This document shows, piece by piece, positions 21,107 through 30,313 of a stretch of 64,000 bases of DNA; the first letter of the stretch is position 1, and every line of letters starts with the position of its first letter. The stretch covers positions 558,001 through 622,000 of the forward strand of contig NZ_CP039734.2 in the NCBI RefSeq assembly GCF_011769985.2. The letters are read 5' to 3'. The notes below the pieces were generated by a model that had not been told where the DNA came from, did no database searches, and saw only the letters and a list, made by a program, of their open reading frames with translations. Position numbers and translations under genes: made by a program. This DNA is from Sulfurospirillum diekertiae (GTDB lineage: Bacteria; Campylobacterota; Campylobacteria; Campylobacterales; Sulfurospirillaceae).

Positions 21107-21739
21107 ATGAGTATTAGTGATAATCAAGTAGTTTCAATCCATTATGAGCTTAGAAATGTTGATAATGGTGAAATTTTAGATAGTAATCTTAATGCAGCGC
21201 CACTTTCTTTTATTGTTGGAAAAGGTCAAATTATTCCAGGATTAGAAGAAAAAATTAAAGAGCTTAAAGCTGGTGATAACGCTGATATTAAAGTAGTTGC
21301 AGCTGATGCCTATGGCATTTATGATGAAAATGCTGTCCAAACATTACCAAAAGAGCAATTTGCTGGTCTTGAGCTTCAAGCAGGCATGACACTTTATGGT
21401 CAAGGTGAACATGGTGAGACAGTTCAAGTTATTGTCAAAAACTTTAATGATGAGACTGTTGAAATCGATTTTAACCATCCTTTAGCAGGTCAAGATCTTT
21501 TATTCGCAATTAGTATTTTAGAAGTACGTGATGCAACAGCAGATGAGCTTCTAAATGGCTATGTTGGTGGTGGACACAGTTGTGGTTGTGGTGCAGGTGG
21601 ATGCGGTTCACATGACCATGATGAAGAAGGAGAGTGTTGTGGTGGACATGATCATGGACATGACCACGAACACGGTGAAGGTGGATGCTGCGGCGGCGAA
21701 AGTCACTCACATGGTGGCGGATGTTGTGGATCACACTAA
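21107..21739 (+). CDS. slyD: FKBP-type peptidyl-prolyl isomerase SlyD with Cys/His tail
   Basis: Folding helper and nickel/zinc-binding protein. 210 aa: FKBP core (about 1-70) with the inserted-in-flap chaperone domain (about 70-125), then a tail (about 150-210) of Gly, His and Cys with several GHDHGHDHEH and GGCCGG blocks. Such tails deliver nickel to hydrogenase and urease in other bacteria. The tail's repetitive DNA is also open in other frames on both strands. The next gene starts inside it. Confidence 0.95.
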   Translation: MSISDNQVVSIHYELRNVDNGEILDSNLNAAPLSFIVGKGQIIPGLEEKIKELKAGDNADIKVVAADAYGIYDENAVQTLPKEQFAGLELQAGMTLYGQGEHGETVQVIVKNFNDETVEIDFNHPLAGQDLLFAISILEVRDATADELLNGYVGGGHSCGCGAGGCGSHDHDEEGECCGGHDHGHDHEHGEGGCCGGESHSHGGGCCGSH

Positions 21740-22490
21740 TTATATAGCAAAGTCTAGAGCCTCTATGGAGGCTCTTAAGTCTGCAAATCTTCTTAAAAGT
21801 GTTACAATCAATGCACTTATCTTAGGTGAAAGTGGTGTAGGGAAACAAAGTCTTGCTAGTCATATTGTTTCAGCACCTATTGTCGATGCAAGTGCCTTTA
21901 ATGAGCTGTTAGTACTCATTGAAACCAACAGCAGTCTTATTGTTAAAAACTTTCATAAAATTACTAATTATAAAAAACTTAAAATTGCCCTAGATGTTCA
22001 TAAAACAAGAATTATTGCTACATCAAGCTTGCCTATAAGCGAAGCACTCATGGATGAATTTTTTAGTCTTAAAGTTGTCATCCCCCCTTTACGTGAACGT
22101 ATGGAGGATGTGATCCCTTTGATGGAAAAGTTTGCTCAAGAAGCGTGCATGATGTTTGATGGAGAATTTGGTGAAGCTCCTTCGTTAGAGGAAATTGTGC
22201 CAGACTTGAGTAAAAACTGTTATTCTCTGCGACGCTCAGTGTATAATGCTTATTTGATGAACTCCTTTGGAGAAGAAGAGATTTTGGCGATGATGGAGCG
22301 TTTTTTATCCCAACGTATAGGTGGGAGAAATGATTATCGTGAGCTATTGTATCTTTTTGATGTCCCAATGATTAAAAGCGGTTATACCAAGTTTGGTTCA
22401 CAACTTGCTATTAGTGAAAAATTTGGACTTAATCGAAACACCCTACGTAAAAAAATCAACGATTACAAAGATAGATTAAAAATAGACTAG
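21726..22490 (+). CDS. truncated NtrC-family AAA protein with Fis-type HTH
   Basis: About 254 aa. It looks like a sigma-54 activator core cut down: Walker A GESGVGKQSL, a late-core stretch VVIPPLRERMEDVIPLMEKFA, and a C-terminal Fis-type helix-turn-helix (LAISEKFGLNRNTLRKKI). The GAFTGA loop that contacts sigma-54 and a receiver domain are both missing, and the segment between Walker A and PPLRER is much shorter than usual. It probably binds DNA but should not activate sigma-54. Start uncertain: GTG 21726 inside slyD is assumed; ATG 21711 and ATG 21765 are alternatives. It likely shares the slyD transcript. Confidence 0.6.
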   Translation: MDHTNYIAKSRASMEALKSANLLKSVTINALILGESGVGKQSLASHIVSAPIVDASAFNELLVLIETNSSLIVKNFHKITNYKKLKIALDVHKTRIIATSSLPISEALMDEFFSLKVVIPPLRERMEDVIPLMEKFAQEACMMFDGEFGEAPSLEEIVPDLSKNCYSLRRSVYNAYLMNSFGEEEILAMMERFLSQRIGGRNDYRELLYLFDVPMIKSGYTKFGSQLAISEKFGLNRNTLRKKINDYKDRLKID

Positions 22491-22547
22491 ATGTTTACCT
22501 TGTAGTAAGTCTGCAAAGTTTACATGTAAAATATAAAAGGTTAATCA

Positions 22548-23471
22548 ATGAATAATAGTATCTTTATATTCCCTGGACAAGGCAGCCAAAAAGTTGGTAT
22601 GGGAAAAGATTTTTATGATCATTCATCCATTGCAAAAGAGATGATTGAAAAAGCAAGCCAGAGAGTAAGCTTTGACTTTACAACGCTTCTATTTGAAGAA
22701 AATGATAGATTAGATCAAACAGAGTTTGCACAACCTGCTATTTTATTAGTCAGCCTTATTGCTCATCGTCTTTTTGTGGAACAGTGTAAAGTGGTGCCTA
22801 AAGTAGTTCTAGGTCACTCCTTAGGAGAGTTTTCTGCTTTGAGTGCAGCTGGTGCTATGGATTATTTGGATGCTGTAGAGCTTGTACACCAACGCGGTCT
22901 TTTGATGAAAAAAGCATGTGAAGGCATTAATGCTGGAATGATGGCGCTTCTTGGCTTAGATGATGCAAGTGTTGAAAATCTTACATGTAAAGAGCGTGAA
23001 CTGGGTAAAAAAGTTTGGGCAGCAAATTACAATGGTGATGGACAAATTGTGATTGCAGGTAATCGTGATGATTTAATATCTTTAGAGCCACTTTTTAAAG
23101 AGGCAGGTGCTAAAAAATCAGTGCTACTCCCTATGTCTGTAGCAAGTCACTGTCCACTTTTAAGTTCGGCTCAATCAAAACTTGAAGTTTATTTAGACCA
23201 ATGGCTTAAAGAGAGTTTCACAACGCCTATTATCTCCAATGTAACCGCATCTGAATACCAAAGCAAAGCTGAGGCGAAAATACTTCTATCCCAGCAGCTT
23301 ATTTCACCTGTAAAATATAAACAATCCATTTTACATGTAGAATCATCAACAGACGCTTTTATTGAATTTGGTGGCTCAGTGCTTAAAGGTCTTAATAAAC
23401 GGATCACTCAAAAACCAACACATAGTATTACTGATATGAAAAGTTTAGAAGAAGTGCTAGCACTTTTGTAA
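22548..23471 (+). CDS. fabD: malonyl-CoA:ACP transacylase
   Basis: Loads malonyl groups onto acyl carrier protein for fatty-acid synthesis. 307 aa with FPGQGSQKVGMG at the N terminus and the nucleophile motif GHSLGEFSAL (Ser about 92). ATG follows AAAAGG; one TTACATGTAA lies 19 nt upstream of the start (22520) and another is inside the gene (22981). Confidence 0.96.
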   Translation: MNNSIFIFPGQGSQKVGMGKDFYDHSSIAKEMIEKASQRVSFDFTTLLFEENDRLDQTEFAQPAILLVSLIAHRLFVEQCKVVPKVVLGHSLGEFSALSAAGAMDYLDAVELVHQRGLLMKKACEGINAGMMALLGLDDASVENLTCKERELGKKVWAANYNGDGQIVIAGNRDDLISLEPLFKEAGAKKSVLLPMSVASHCPLLSSAQSKLEVYLDQWLKESFTTPIISNVTASEYQSKAEAKILLSQQLISPVKYKQSILHVESSTDAFIEFGGSVLKGLNKRITQKPTHSITDMKSLEEVLALL

Positions 23472-23481
23472 AAGGGAAAAA

Positions 23482-24183
23482 ATGAAAATAGCTATTATGG
23501 GTGCAATGGTCGAAGAGATCACACCACTTTTAGAATTTTTTGGAAATTATGAAACGATTGAGTTTGCCAAAAATAGGTACTACGTCACATCGTATAAAGG
23601 TATGGATTTAGTGATAGCTTACAGTAAGATTGGTAAAGTGAATGCTAGTTTGACAGCCTCAACGCTGATTGAAAAATTTGGAGCACAAAAGCTTCTTTTT
23701 TCAGGTGTCGCAGGTGCCCTTAATCCTTCATTAAAAGTGGGTGACTTGCTCGTAGCCACGAAGCTTGCTCAACACGATCTTGATATTACCGCATTCGGTC
23801 ATCCTCATGGTTACGTACCTGAGGGTTCTGTGTATGTTGAAACGGATAAAGCTCTTACCGAAATAGCTAAAAAAGTAGCGTCTGTTCAAAAGATCAAATT
23901 GCTTGAAGGCATTATTGCTACTGGTGATCAATTCATTTGTGATAGTGTAAAAAAAGAGTGGATTCATTCCACTTTCAACGCGGATGCGACTGAAATGGAA
24001 GGTGCTTCGGTTGCGGTTGTTTGCGACGCATTGAAGGTTCCTTTTTGTGTCCTAAGAGCGATTAGCGATGCGGCTGATATGGACGCTGGTTTTAGCTTCG
24101 ATGAATTCTTAGTCAGTTCTGCTAAAGAGAGTGCTCGGTTTATTATCGCGATGCTGGACGAACTTACGTATGATCACCATTAG
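23482..24183 (+). CDS. mtnN: 5'-methylthioadenosine/S-adenosylhomocysteine nucleosidase
   Basis: Splits MTA and SAH (and aminodeoxyfutalosine in menaquinone synthesis in this phylum). 233 aa; N terminus MKIAIMGAMVEEI with the catalytic Glu, substrate region DATEMEGASVAVVC and catalytic Asp in RAISDAAD. Starts 10 nt after fabD with AAGGG; the 3' end overlaps the next gene by 14 nt. Confidence 0.95.
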   Translation: MKIAIMGAMVEEITPLLEFFGNYETIEFAKNRYYVTSYKGMDLVIAYSKIGKVNASLTASTLIEKFGAQKLLFSGVAGALNPSLKVGDLLVATKLAQHDLDITAFGHPHGYVPEGSVYVETDKALTEIAKKVASVQKIKLLEGIIATGDQFICDSVKKEWIHSTFNADATEMEGASVAVVCDALKVPFCVLRAISDAADMDAGFSFDEFLVSSAKESARFIIAMLDELTYDHH

Positions 24184-24922
24184 TAAACGCCTTTTACGCA
24201 TTGCTGGGCGTACCAATGCCCATTACAACCTCATAAAAGAAGGCGATAAGATTTTGCTGGGGCTTAGTGGCGGTAAAGACTCCCTAAGTCTTGCGCATAT
24301 TTTAAAACACATGCAACGTGTCGCTCCATTTGATTTTGAATTTAAAGCCGTTACAATTGCCTATGGGATGGGTGAAGATCTTCAGACGTTGCACAACCAC
24401 TGTATTGAGCATGACATTGATCATGAGATTGTCGATACAAAGATTTTCGATCTTGCACAAGATAAAATACGTGAAAACTCCTCTTTTTGTAGTTTTTTTT
24501 CACGCATGAGACGAGGAGCTCTTTACACCTATGCGCTTGAGCATGGTTACAGTAAATTAGCTCTTGCACATCACCTTGACGATGCCGTAGAGAGCTTTTT
24601 CATGAACTTCTCACACAATGGAGCCCTTCGCTCAATGCCACCCATTTATAAAGCGCAAAATGGCTTATGGGTGATTCGCCCACTTATTCATGTACGAGAG
24701 CGTCAACTGCGTGATTGTGCGATTGATGCTCATATGCCTATTATTGGAGATGAAGCATGTCCTGCGATGCGTTTTGATGTCAAAATGCCCGTGATGCGTG
24801 CCAAAACGAAAGAGATGCTTGTTAACATGGAAAAAGAGAACCCCGATCTTTTTATTTCACTCAAAAAAGCATTTGAGAATATTCAAACAACCAGCTTTAG
24901 CGATGCACGCTTTTTAGAGTAA
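24170..24922 (+). CDS. TtcA-like tRNA thiolation / PP-loop ATPase
   Basis: 250 aa. The PP-loop SGGKDSLSLAH marks an N-type ATP pyrophosphatase like TtcA, which makes 2-thiocytidine in tRNA. TtcA holds a [4Fe-4S] cluster with three Cys; here the first region reads SFCSFFSRMRRG, with Phe where the second Cys of CxxC is expected, and the third reads EACPAMR. One cluster ligand therefore seems missing, so the exact activity is uncertain. ATG overlaps the mtnN end. Confidence 0.75.
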   Translation: MITISKRLLRIAGRTNAHYNLIKEGDKILLGLSGGKDSLSLAHILKHMQRVAPFDFEFKAVTIAYGMGEDLQTLHNHCIEHDIDHEIVDTKIFDLAQDKIRENSSFCSFFSRMRRGALYTYALEHGYSKLALAHHLDDAVESFFMNFSHNGALRSMPPIYKAQNGLWVIRPLIHVRERQLRDCAIDAHMPIIGDEACPAMRFDVKMPVMRAKTKEMLVNMEKENPDLFISLKKAFENIQTTSFSDARFLE

Positions 24923-24949
24923 CGCTTTTAATAAAATCATTTGCAAGAC

Positions 24950-25027
24950 ATTTCTGCTTCGAAAGAAGCAAGTTTCAGTGCACAGCGCAGCGTAGGCTGT
25001 TAGGTTTTACCTAACAGTCGTGTCAAG
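24950..25027 (+). repeat. three-hairpin intergenic element, copy C (TtcA-like/recO gap)
   Basis: First hairpin TGCTTC-GAAA-GAAGCA (24955-24970; a GNRA-type loop), then GTGC-ACAGC-GCA, the word GCGTAG, a perfect 9-bp second hairpin CTGTTAGGT-TTT-ACCTAACAG (24997-25017), then CGTGTCAAGG. It shares its order and backbone with copies at 4.9 and 41.87 kb but has unrelated stem sequences. Lies between convergent genes, so it may also act as terminator. Confidence 0.5.
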
Positions 25028-25028
25028 G

Positions 25029-25661
25029 TTAAAATCCTTCCAATAAAATCTTCCATAGCACATTGATCTGTTCATCATCCAGTGCTATGGTACTTTGTTC
25101 TTCAAAAAGTTGTTTTACATGTAAAAGATCAAAGGTTTGATTCCAAGCACAGGTTTTATGTGCAGGTAAAAAACCTCGAATAAGTGTTAAATCCTCTAAG
25201 ATAGGTTCTTCGCAGTTAAAACAGATAAAATCATCATGTAATCTTCCTTCATATATTAAAAGTTTAATATAGGCTTCTATAGCGATACGTTTAGGATTTT
25301 GTATCTGCCAAATAGATGAACTTAGTTCTAAAAGATCAAAATAAAAACTATCAATTGTTCCTATGTCTTTGAGATGTGTATAAAAAAGCCTGATAAAGGG
25401 TTGCCAGACAAGCATACGTTCTCTTTGATTATTCCAAGGCGTTCCTAAATGCATAATAGAACGAAGTTGCGGCAGCGTGGATTTGAGAGAGGGGATGGCT
25501 TCAAAATCTATTTTATAACCTAAATGAATTGTGGAATGGCGAGCACCGTAAAATCTATAAACCGTTTTAATGCTATTTTGCGTTAAAATGGTGACAATTA
25601 AATCTTCGTCTTTTACACGATTCAAATTGATAATATATCCTTGCATAAGGAATTTTAGCAT
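25029..25661 (-). CDS. recO: DNA repair protein RecO
   Basis: Loads RecA with RecR at gaps. 210 aa, shorter than E. coli RecO but typical here; N-terminal OB-fold starting MLKFLMQGYIINLNRVKD and a C-terminal zinc-like CxxC (CFNCEEP). ATG 25661 has AGGA 9 nt upstream; ATG 25646 (MQGYIIN) is an alternative. Holds one iterated palindrome read as LLHVK. Confidence 0.8.
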   Translation of the reverse strand: MLKFLMQGYIINLNRVKDEDLIVTILTQNSIKTVYRFYGARHSTIHLGYKIDFEAIPSLKSTLPQLRSIMHLGTPWNNQRERMLVWQPFIRLFYTHLKDIGTIDSFYFDLLELSSSIWQIQNPKRIAIEAYIKLLIYEGRLHDDFICFNCEEPILEDLTLIRGFLPAHKTCAWNQTFDLLHVKQLFEEQSTIALDDEQINVLWKILLEGF

Positions 25662-25674
25662 CTCTACATTTCCT

Positions 25675-25760
25675 TATTATTAAAATTTAAAATTAATTAT
25701 AATAATTTATATTTTAAATTTAATTGACAATTAATTTAAAATATGATAAGAAAATAGATC
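25675..25760. other. very AT-rich divergent promoter region (recO/gltB)
   Basis: About 86 nt with almost no G or C, containing interrupted dyads such as TTTAAATTTAATTGACAATT followed by its near-mirror. It separates recO (minus) from gltB (plus) and ends with TATGATAAG, a plausible -10 for gltB. Bent DNA or a regulator site is possible; nothing specific is recognised. Confidence 0.35.
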
Positions 25761-25886
25761 AAACATCGAAAAATAGTGTTTTATTGAAAAATAAGTATTT
25801 TTAATGTATTATCCGCTCGCTTTTAGCTTAAAAATTTGTCAGATTTCGTCAGAATTTTGATGAAAATTCCACAAAAGGCTTGTGAA

Positions 25887-27953
25887 ATGGATCTTATTAC
25901 AGGATTTAAAGACAATTGCGGTTTTGGATTAATCGCAAATATTAAAAACATTCCAACCCATGAAAATGTTGAAGATGCAATCACGGCATTAGAGCGAATG
26001 ATGCACAGAGGCGCTATTGCTGCAGATGGTAAAAGTGGCGATGGTAGCGGACTCCTTTTCTCTATGCCTGCTGAGTTTATGAAAAAAGAAGCACACCAAT
26101 TAGGTGTGGATCTTCCAAAGCAGTTTGCTGTTGCTATGATTTTTTTAACGACAGATGAACAAAAAAGGATTTTTGAAGAGACCTGTGAGCAAAACGATCT
26201 TAAAGTTCTTTTATATCGTGACGTTCCCGTAAAAACCAAAGCCCTTGGAAAATTAGCACTTGATTCACTCCCACAAATCATACAAGTATTTGTAACTTCT
26301 TCTTCCCTCGTTGCAACAAAACGTTTTGAAGCATTGCTATACCTTACTCGTAAAATAGTTGAAAGAAGACTTGCAAGTGAACCTGATTTTTACATTGCTT
26401 CTTTTTCGAGTAAAGTGATTTCGTATAAAGGTTTGGTGATGCCAACTTACATCAAAACCTTTTTCCCAGACTTGAGTGATAGCGATTTTAAAGCAACATT
26501 TGCACTTTTTCACCAACGCTTCTCAACCAATACACTTCCCAAATGGAAACTGGCACAACCTTTTCGTACCCTTGCACACAATGGTGAAATCAACTCTATC
26601 TCAGCCAATCGCTTTAATACGCAGGTTAAAAGTGAGTGCATGAAAAGTAGTATCTTTTCTGATGAAGAGTTACAAAAACTTTACCCATTGACGACGAATG
26701 ATGTGAGCGATAGCGCTAGTTTGGACAATATGTTTGAATTTATGCTCATTAATGGATTTGACTTTTTTAAAGCGGTACGTTCGCTCATTCCTGCTCCATG
26801 GCAAAATGCGCCTCATATGGACTCAGAGCTTCGAGCTTTTTATGAATTTTCAAGTATTAATTTTGAGCCGTGGGACGGACCTGCTGCCATTTCTTTAACC
26901 GATGGTCGTCACATCGCTTGTGTCTTAGATAGAAACGGATTACGTCCTGCTAAATACATCATCACCAAAGATGATCGCATCATCATCTCTTCTGAGTATG
27001 GTGTCTTAGATATTGAAGAAGATAACATTCTTGAACGAGGCAGGTTACAAAGTGGTCAGATGATTGGCGTGGATCTTAAATTTGGTAAGATCATGAAAAA
27101 CGATGACATTAATGATTACCTTAAAAGTTCAAATACCTATACTGAGTGGCTGAACAAAGGGCTTGTTTATTTACAAGAATTTGTAGATATTCCTTTTTCA
27201 AAAACAACAGATTATATACGTGAAAATCTTGAAATAGAACAACGCTATTTTAACATCACCCAAGAAGTTAAAAATATGGTCATCGAACCAATGATGAAAG
27301 ATGGTAAAGAGGGTGTTGGTTCAATGGGCGATGACACGCCAATGGCTGCTTTTAGTCATGTACAACGCAATTTTAGTGACTACTTCAAACAAAAATTTGC
27401 GCAAGTTACCAATCCTCCAATTGACCCTATTCGTGAAAAAGTAGTTATGAGTCTAAATACGAGCTTTGGAGAGATTCGCAATATCTTAGATGAAGATCAA
27501 GAACATGCTATTCGTATTAAATCAATTTCACCAATATTGATGCAAGAAAAATTTGAACTCTTAGACTCTTTTGGTGATCCAAGCAAAGCACGTTATAAAG
27601 ATGAATATAAAAATCGCTACTTCTCAACACTTTTTGAAGACAATCTCAAAGGTAGTCTGGAGGATTTAGCGTATGACATTGCACAAGCGGTTAAAAATGA
27701 GGGTATTCGTATTATTTTCTTGGATGATCGTGGAATAAATGCAAAACTTAAACCAATACCGATGCTTTTAGTCATTGGTCGTGTTAACCAAGTGCTTCTC
27801 GATGAAGGTGTACGCTCATTGACTTCGATTATAGCAATTTCTGGAGAGGCACTTGACACACATTCATGTTCTTGCATGATTGGCTTTGGTGCAAGTGCTA
27901 TTTATCCTTATTTACTCTATGGTACCATCTTAGATGAATGTAAAAAAAAGTGA
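25887..27953 (+). CDS. gltB: glutamate synthase large subunit, N-terminal part (frameshifted)
   Basis: Glutaminase (class II amidotransferase) and central domains of GltB. ATG 25887 is preferred (AAGG 8 nt upstream); it leaves a short propeptide before the nucleophile Cys in FKDNCGFGLIA. Other motifs: MMHRGAIAADGKSGDGSG, FHQRFSTNTLPKW and AHNGEINS. The reading frame stops at CKKK-TGA immediately after a run of eight A (27942-27949). The missing half continues in the +1 frame: removing one A would fuse the two into a roughly 1480-aa GltB, the normal size. Confidence 0.85.
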   Translation: MDLITGFKDNCGFGLIANIKNIPTHENVEDAITALERMMHRGAIAADGKSGDGSGLLFSMPAEFMKKEAHQLGVDLPKQFAVAMIFLTTDEQKRIFEETCEQNDLKVLLYRDVPVKTKALGKLALDSLPQIIQVFVTSSSLVATKRFEALLYLTRKIVERRLASEPDFYIASFSSKVISYKGLVMPTYIKTFFPDLSDSDFKATFALFHQRFSTNTLPKWKLAQPFRTLAHNGEINSISANRFNTQVKSECMKSSIFSDEELQKLYPLTTNDVSDSASLDNMFEFMLINGFDFFKAVRSLIPAPWQNAPHMDSELRAFYEFSSINFEPWDGPAAISLTDGRHIACVLDRNGLRPAKYIITKDDRIIISSEYGVLDIEEDNILERGRLQSGQMIGVDLKFGKIMKNDDINDYLKSSNTYTEWLNKGLVYLQEFVDIPFSKTTDYIRENLEIEQRYFNITQEVKNMVIEPMMKDGKEGVGSMGDDTPMAAFSHVQRNFSDYFKQKFAQVTNPPIDPIREKVVMSLNTSFGEIRNILDEDQEHAIRIKSISPILMQEKFELLDSFGDPSKARYKDEYKNRYFSTLFEDNLKGSLEDLAYDIAQAVKNEGIRIIFLDDRGINAKLKPIPMLLVIGRVNQVLLDEGVRSLTSIIAISGEALDTHSCSCMIGFGASAIYPYLLYGTILDECKKK

Positions 27954-30312
27954 AATGGGTTCTTATGAGATTAGAACGAAACTCAAAAATGTGAATCATG
28001 CTCTTGGCCAAGGGCTTTTAAAAGTTATGTCAAAGATGGGTATTGCAACGCTTGCGTCATATCGAAATTCTGCATTATTTGATGTGTTAGGTCTTGGAAA
28101 AGATGTCGTTCATGAATGTTTTGACGGTGCAATTTCTCTTATTCCTGGTCTTGGTTATGAGGATATTGAAGAGCGTTTAAGTCGTAATCATCATCATGCG
28201 TATGAGCTTAATTTGACTAAAAAACTTTTCCCATTAGAAATTGGTGGATTTTATAAATATATTGATGGGCAAGAGCATCATGACTACCATCCTAATGCTA
28301 TCCATGCGATTCATAAAGCTACGATGAGTGGTGAGAAAAAGGATTTTCAAGAGTTTACGAAGCTAATCAATAATCGTGGACTAAAAATGATCAGAGATTT
28401 TTTTGAACTTAAATCTGATCGCGAGCCTATTACGTTAGATAAAGTAGAGTCTAAAGAAGCTATCTTTAAACGTTTTTCAACTGCTGCCATGAGTTTGGGT
28501 TCCATCTCTCCTGAAGCGCATGAAGCTTTGGGCGAAGCGATGAATAAAATTGGTGGTATGAGCAACTCTGGTGAAGGTGGTGAATCGCCTGAACGTCTTA
28601 AAAGTAATAAAAACTCACGTATTAAACAGATCGCATCGGGTCGTTTTGGTGTGACTCCTGAGTATTTGCGCTCTGCTACAGAGATTCAGATTAAAGTAGC
28701 GCAAGGGGCAAAACCAGGTGAAGGCGGACAACTTCCAGGGCATAAAGTAACGCCTCTTATTGCAAGCCTTCGTTACACTATTCCAGGTGTGACATTAATT
28801 TCACCGCCACCACATCATGATATTTATTCGATTGAGGATTTGGCACAGCTTATTTTCGATATGAAGCAGATCAATCCCGAAGCGATTATTACCGTTAAAC
28901 TGGTTTCCACTGCGGGTGTTGGAACGATTGCCGCAGGTGTTGCCAAAGCGTATGCTGATAAAATCATCATCTCCGGCGGCGACGGTGGTACGGGTGCTGC
29001 ACCACTGACTTCTATCAAATTTGCGGGAAATCCTTGGGAAATTGGTTTAAGTGAAGCCCATAATGCCCTTAAAGCAAACCATTTACGGGATAGTGTTCAT
29101 CTTCAAACCGATGGTGGTTTAAAAACAGGTTTAGATGTCATTAAAGCCGCTCTTTTGGGTGCAGAGAGTTATGCGTTTGGCACACTCTCGTTGACGATCA
29201 TTGGTTGTAAAGTGCTTCGTGTCTGTCACTTAAACCGCTGTTCAGTAGGCGTGGCAACACAAGATGAGAAATTAAGAGAGCATTTTGTTGGAACAGTAGA
29301 TAAACTCATCAATTTCTTTACGCTCCTAGCGGAAGACGTGAGAGAAATACTTGCGCATCTTGGTTACACACGGATGGAAGATATTATCGGACGAAGTGAT
29401 CTTTTGAGTGTGATTGATGATGCCTTTGCGAAAAAATTTGATTTTTCTTCTATTCTTATGAGATTGGAAGGTCCAAATACCCACAATGGTAAGTCCAATG
29501 ATCCATTTGATAAAAATGAATTTGAAAAAGAGATTTTAAAAGACGTCTATAAAGTGATTGAAAATCCAGATGAAAAAATTGTGATGCATAAAAGTATTTG
29601 CAATACCAATCGTAGTTTTGGAACACTCATCAGTGGTGAAATTGCGAAATTTTACGGTAACAAAGGTCTTAAAGATGACAGTATCGTCTTTCGACTCAAT
29701 GGTGTTGCTGGACAATCATTAGGGGCATTTTTAGCCAATGGTATTAGCATCAACCTTAAAGGGACAGCAAATGATTATGTGGGCAAAGGTATGAACGGTG
29801 GAAAAATCGTTATTGCCCCAAAATACCAAGGTCGAGGTTACTCTTGTGCTGGTAATACCTGTTTGTATGGCGCAACCGGTGGCAAGCTTTATATTGCTGG
29901 TAATGTTGGAGAACGCTTCTGTGTTAGAAACTCCGGTGCAACGTCTGTCGTTGAAGGTACGGGAGATCATGCGTGCGAATATATGACCGGCGGTGTGGTT
30001 GCCATTCTCGGCGATACGGGTGTAAACTTTGGCGCTGGTATGACGGGTGGTGTCGCATTTGTTTACGATGAAACTCGTGATTTTATTGATAAACTCAACC
30101 AAGAGCTTGTCATCGCAGAGCGTATTGATACGGATGATATGGATGAAGCACGCCACTTCCTTAAGCGTTTACTTAGAACACATATTAATGAAACAGCAAG
30201 CTTTAAAGCAACACAAATTTTAGAGAATTTCCGCCACGCGGTAAGAGATTTTTGGATAGTGCGACCTAAAGATATGACGAAGGTGCCACTCAATCCGGAG
30301 CAAGGAGACTAA
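27934..30312 (+). CDS. gltB: glutamate synthase large subunit, C-terminal part (frameshifted)
   Basis: FMN-binding synthase domain and the C-terminal beta-helix of GltB. Visible: GGESPERLKSNKNSRIKQ, the synthase loop KPGEGGQLPGHKV, the 3Fe-4S Cys pattern CKVLRVCHLNRC, and glycine repeats of the GXGXG domain (GATGGKLYIAGN, GDHACEYMTGG). The frame opens at ATG 27934 (overlapping the first part by 20 nt) or ATG 27955, but neither has a clear ribosome-binding site. It is most simply the rest of one gene split by an indel in an A8 tract. Confidence 0.85.
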   Translation: MNVKKSEMGSYEIRTKLKNVNHALGQGLLKVMSKMGIATLASYRNSALFDVLGLGKDVVHECFDGAISLIPGLGYEDIEERLSRNHHHAYELNLTKKLFPLEIGGFYKYIDGQEHHDYHPNAIHAIHKATMSGEKKDFQEFTKLINNRGLKMIRDFFELKSDREPITLDKVESKEAIFKRFSTAAMSLGSISPEAHEALGEAMNKIGGMSNSGEGGESPERLKSNKNSRIKQIASGRFGVTPEYLRSATEIQIKVAQGAKPGEGGQLPGHKVTPLIASLRYTIPGVTLISPPPHHDIYSIEDLAQLIFDMKQINPEAIITVKLVSTAGVGTIAAGVAKAYADKIIISGGDGGTGAAPLTSIKFAGNPWEIGLSEAHNALKANHLRDSVHLQTDGGLKTGLDVIKAALLGAESYAFGTLSLTIIGCKVLRVCHLNRCSVGVATQDEKLREHFVGTVDKLINFFTLLAEDVREILAHLGYTRMEDIIGRSDLLSVIDDAFAKKFDFSSILMRLEGPNTHNGKSNDPFDKNEFEKEILKDVYKVIENPDEKIVMHKSICNTNRSFGTLISGEIAKFYGNKGLKDDSIVFRLNGVAGQSLGAFLANGISINLKGTANDYVGKGMNGGKIVIAPKYQGRGYSCAGNTCLYGATGGKLYIAGNVGERFCVRNSGATSVVEGTGDHACEYMTGGVVAILGDTGVNFGAGMTGGVAFVYDETRDFIDKLNQELVIAERIDTDDMDEARHFLKRLLRTHINETASFKATQILENFRHAVRDFWIVRPKDMTKVPLNPEQGD

Positions 30313-30313
30313 G

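Noticed and set aside
21510-21734. His-rich 74-aa open frame on the minus strand and Met/Val-rich frame inside slyD
   Set aside because: Both follow from the repetitive Gly/His/Cys codons of the slyD tail. Only the downstream NtrC-like part of the plus frame is kept.
27940-27951. dnaX-type -1 slippery heptamer A AAA AAG at the end of the first gltB part
   Set aside because: The heptamer is in frame, but the second half lies in the +1 frame, and a -1 shift would meet a TGA within about 15 codons. A one-base indel or +1 change fits; -1 frameshifting does not.
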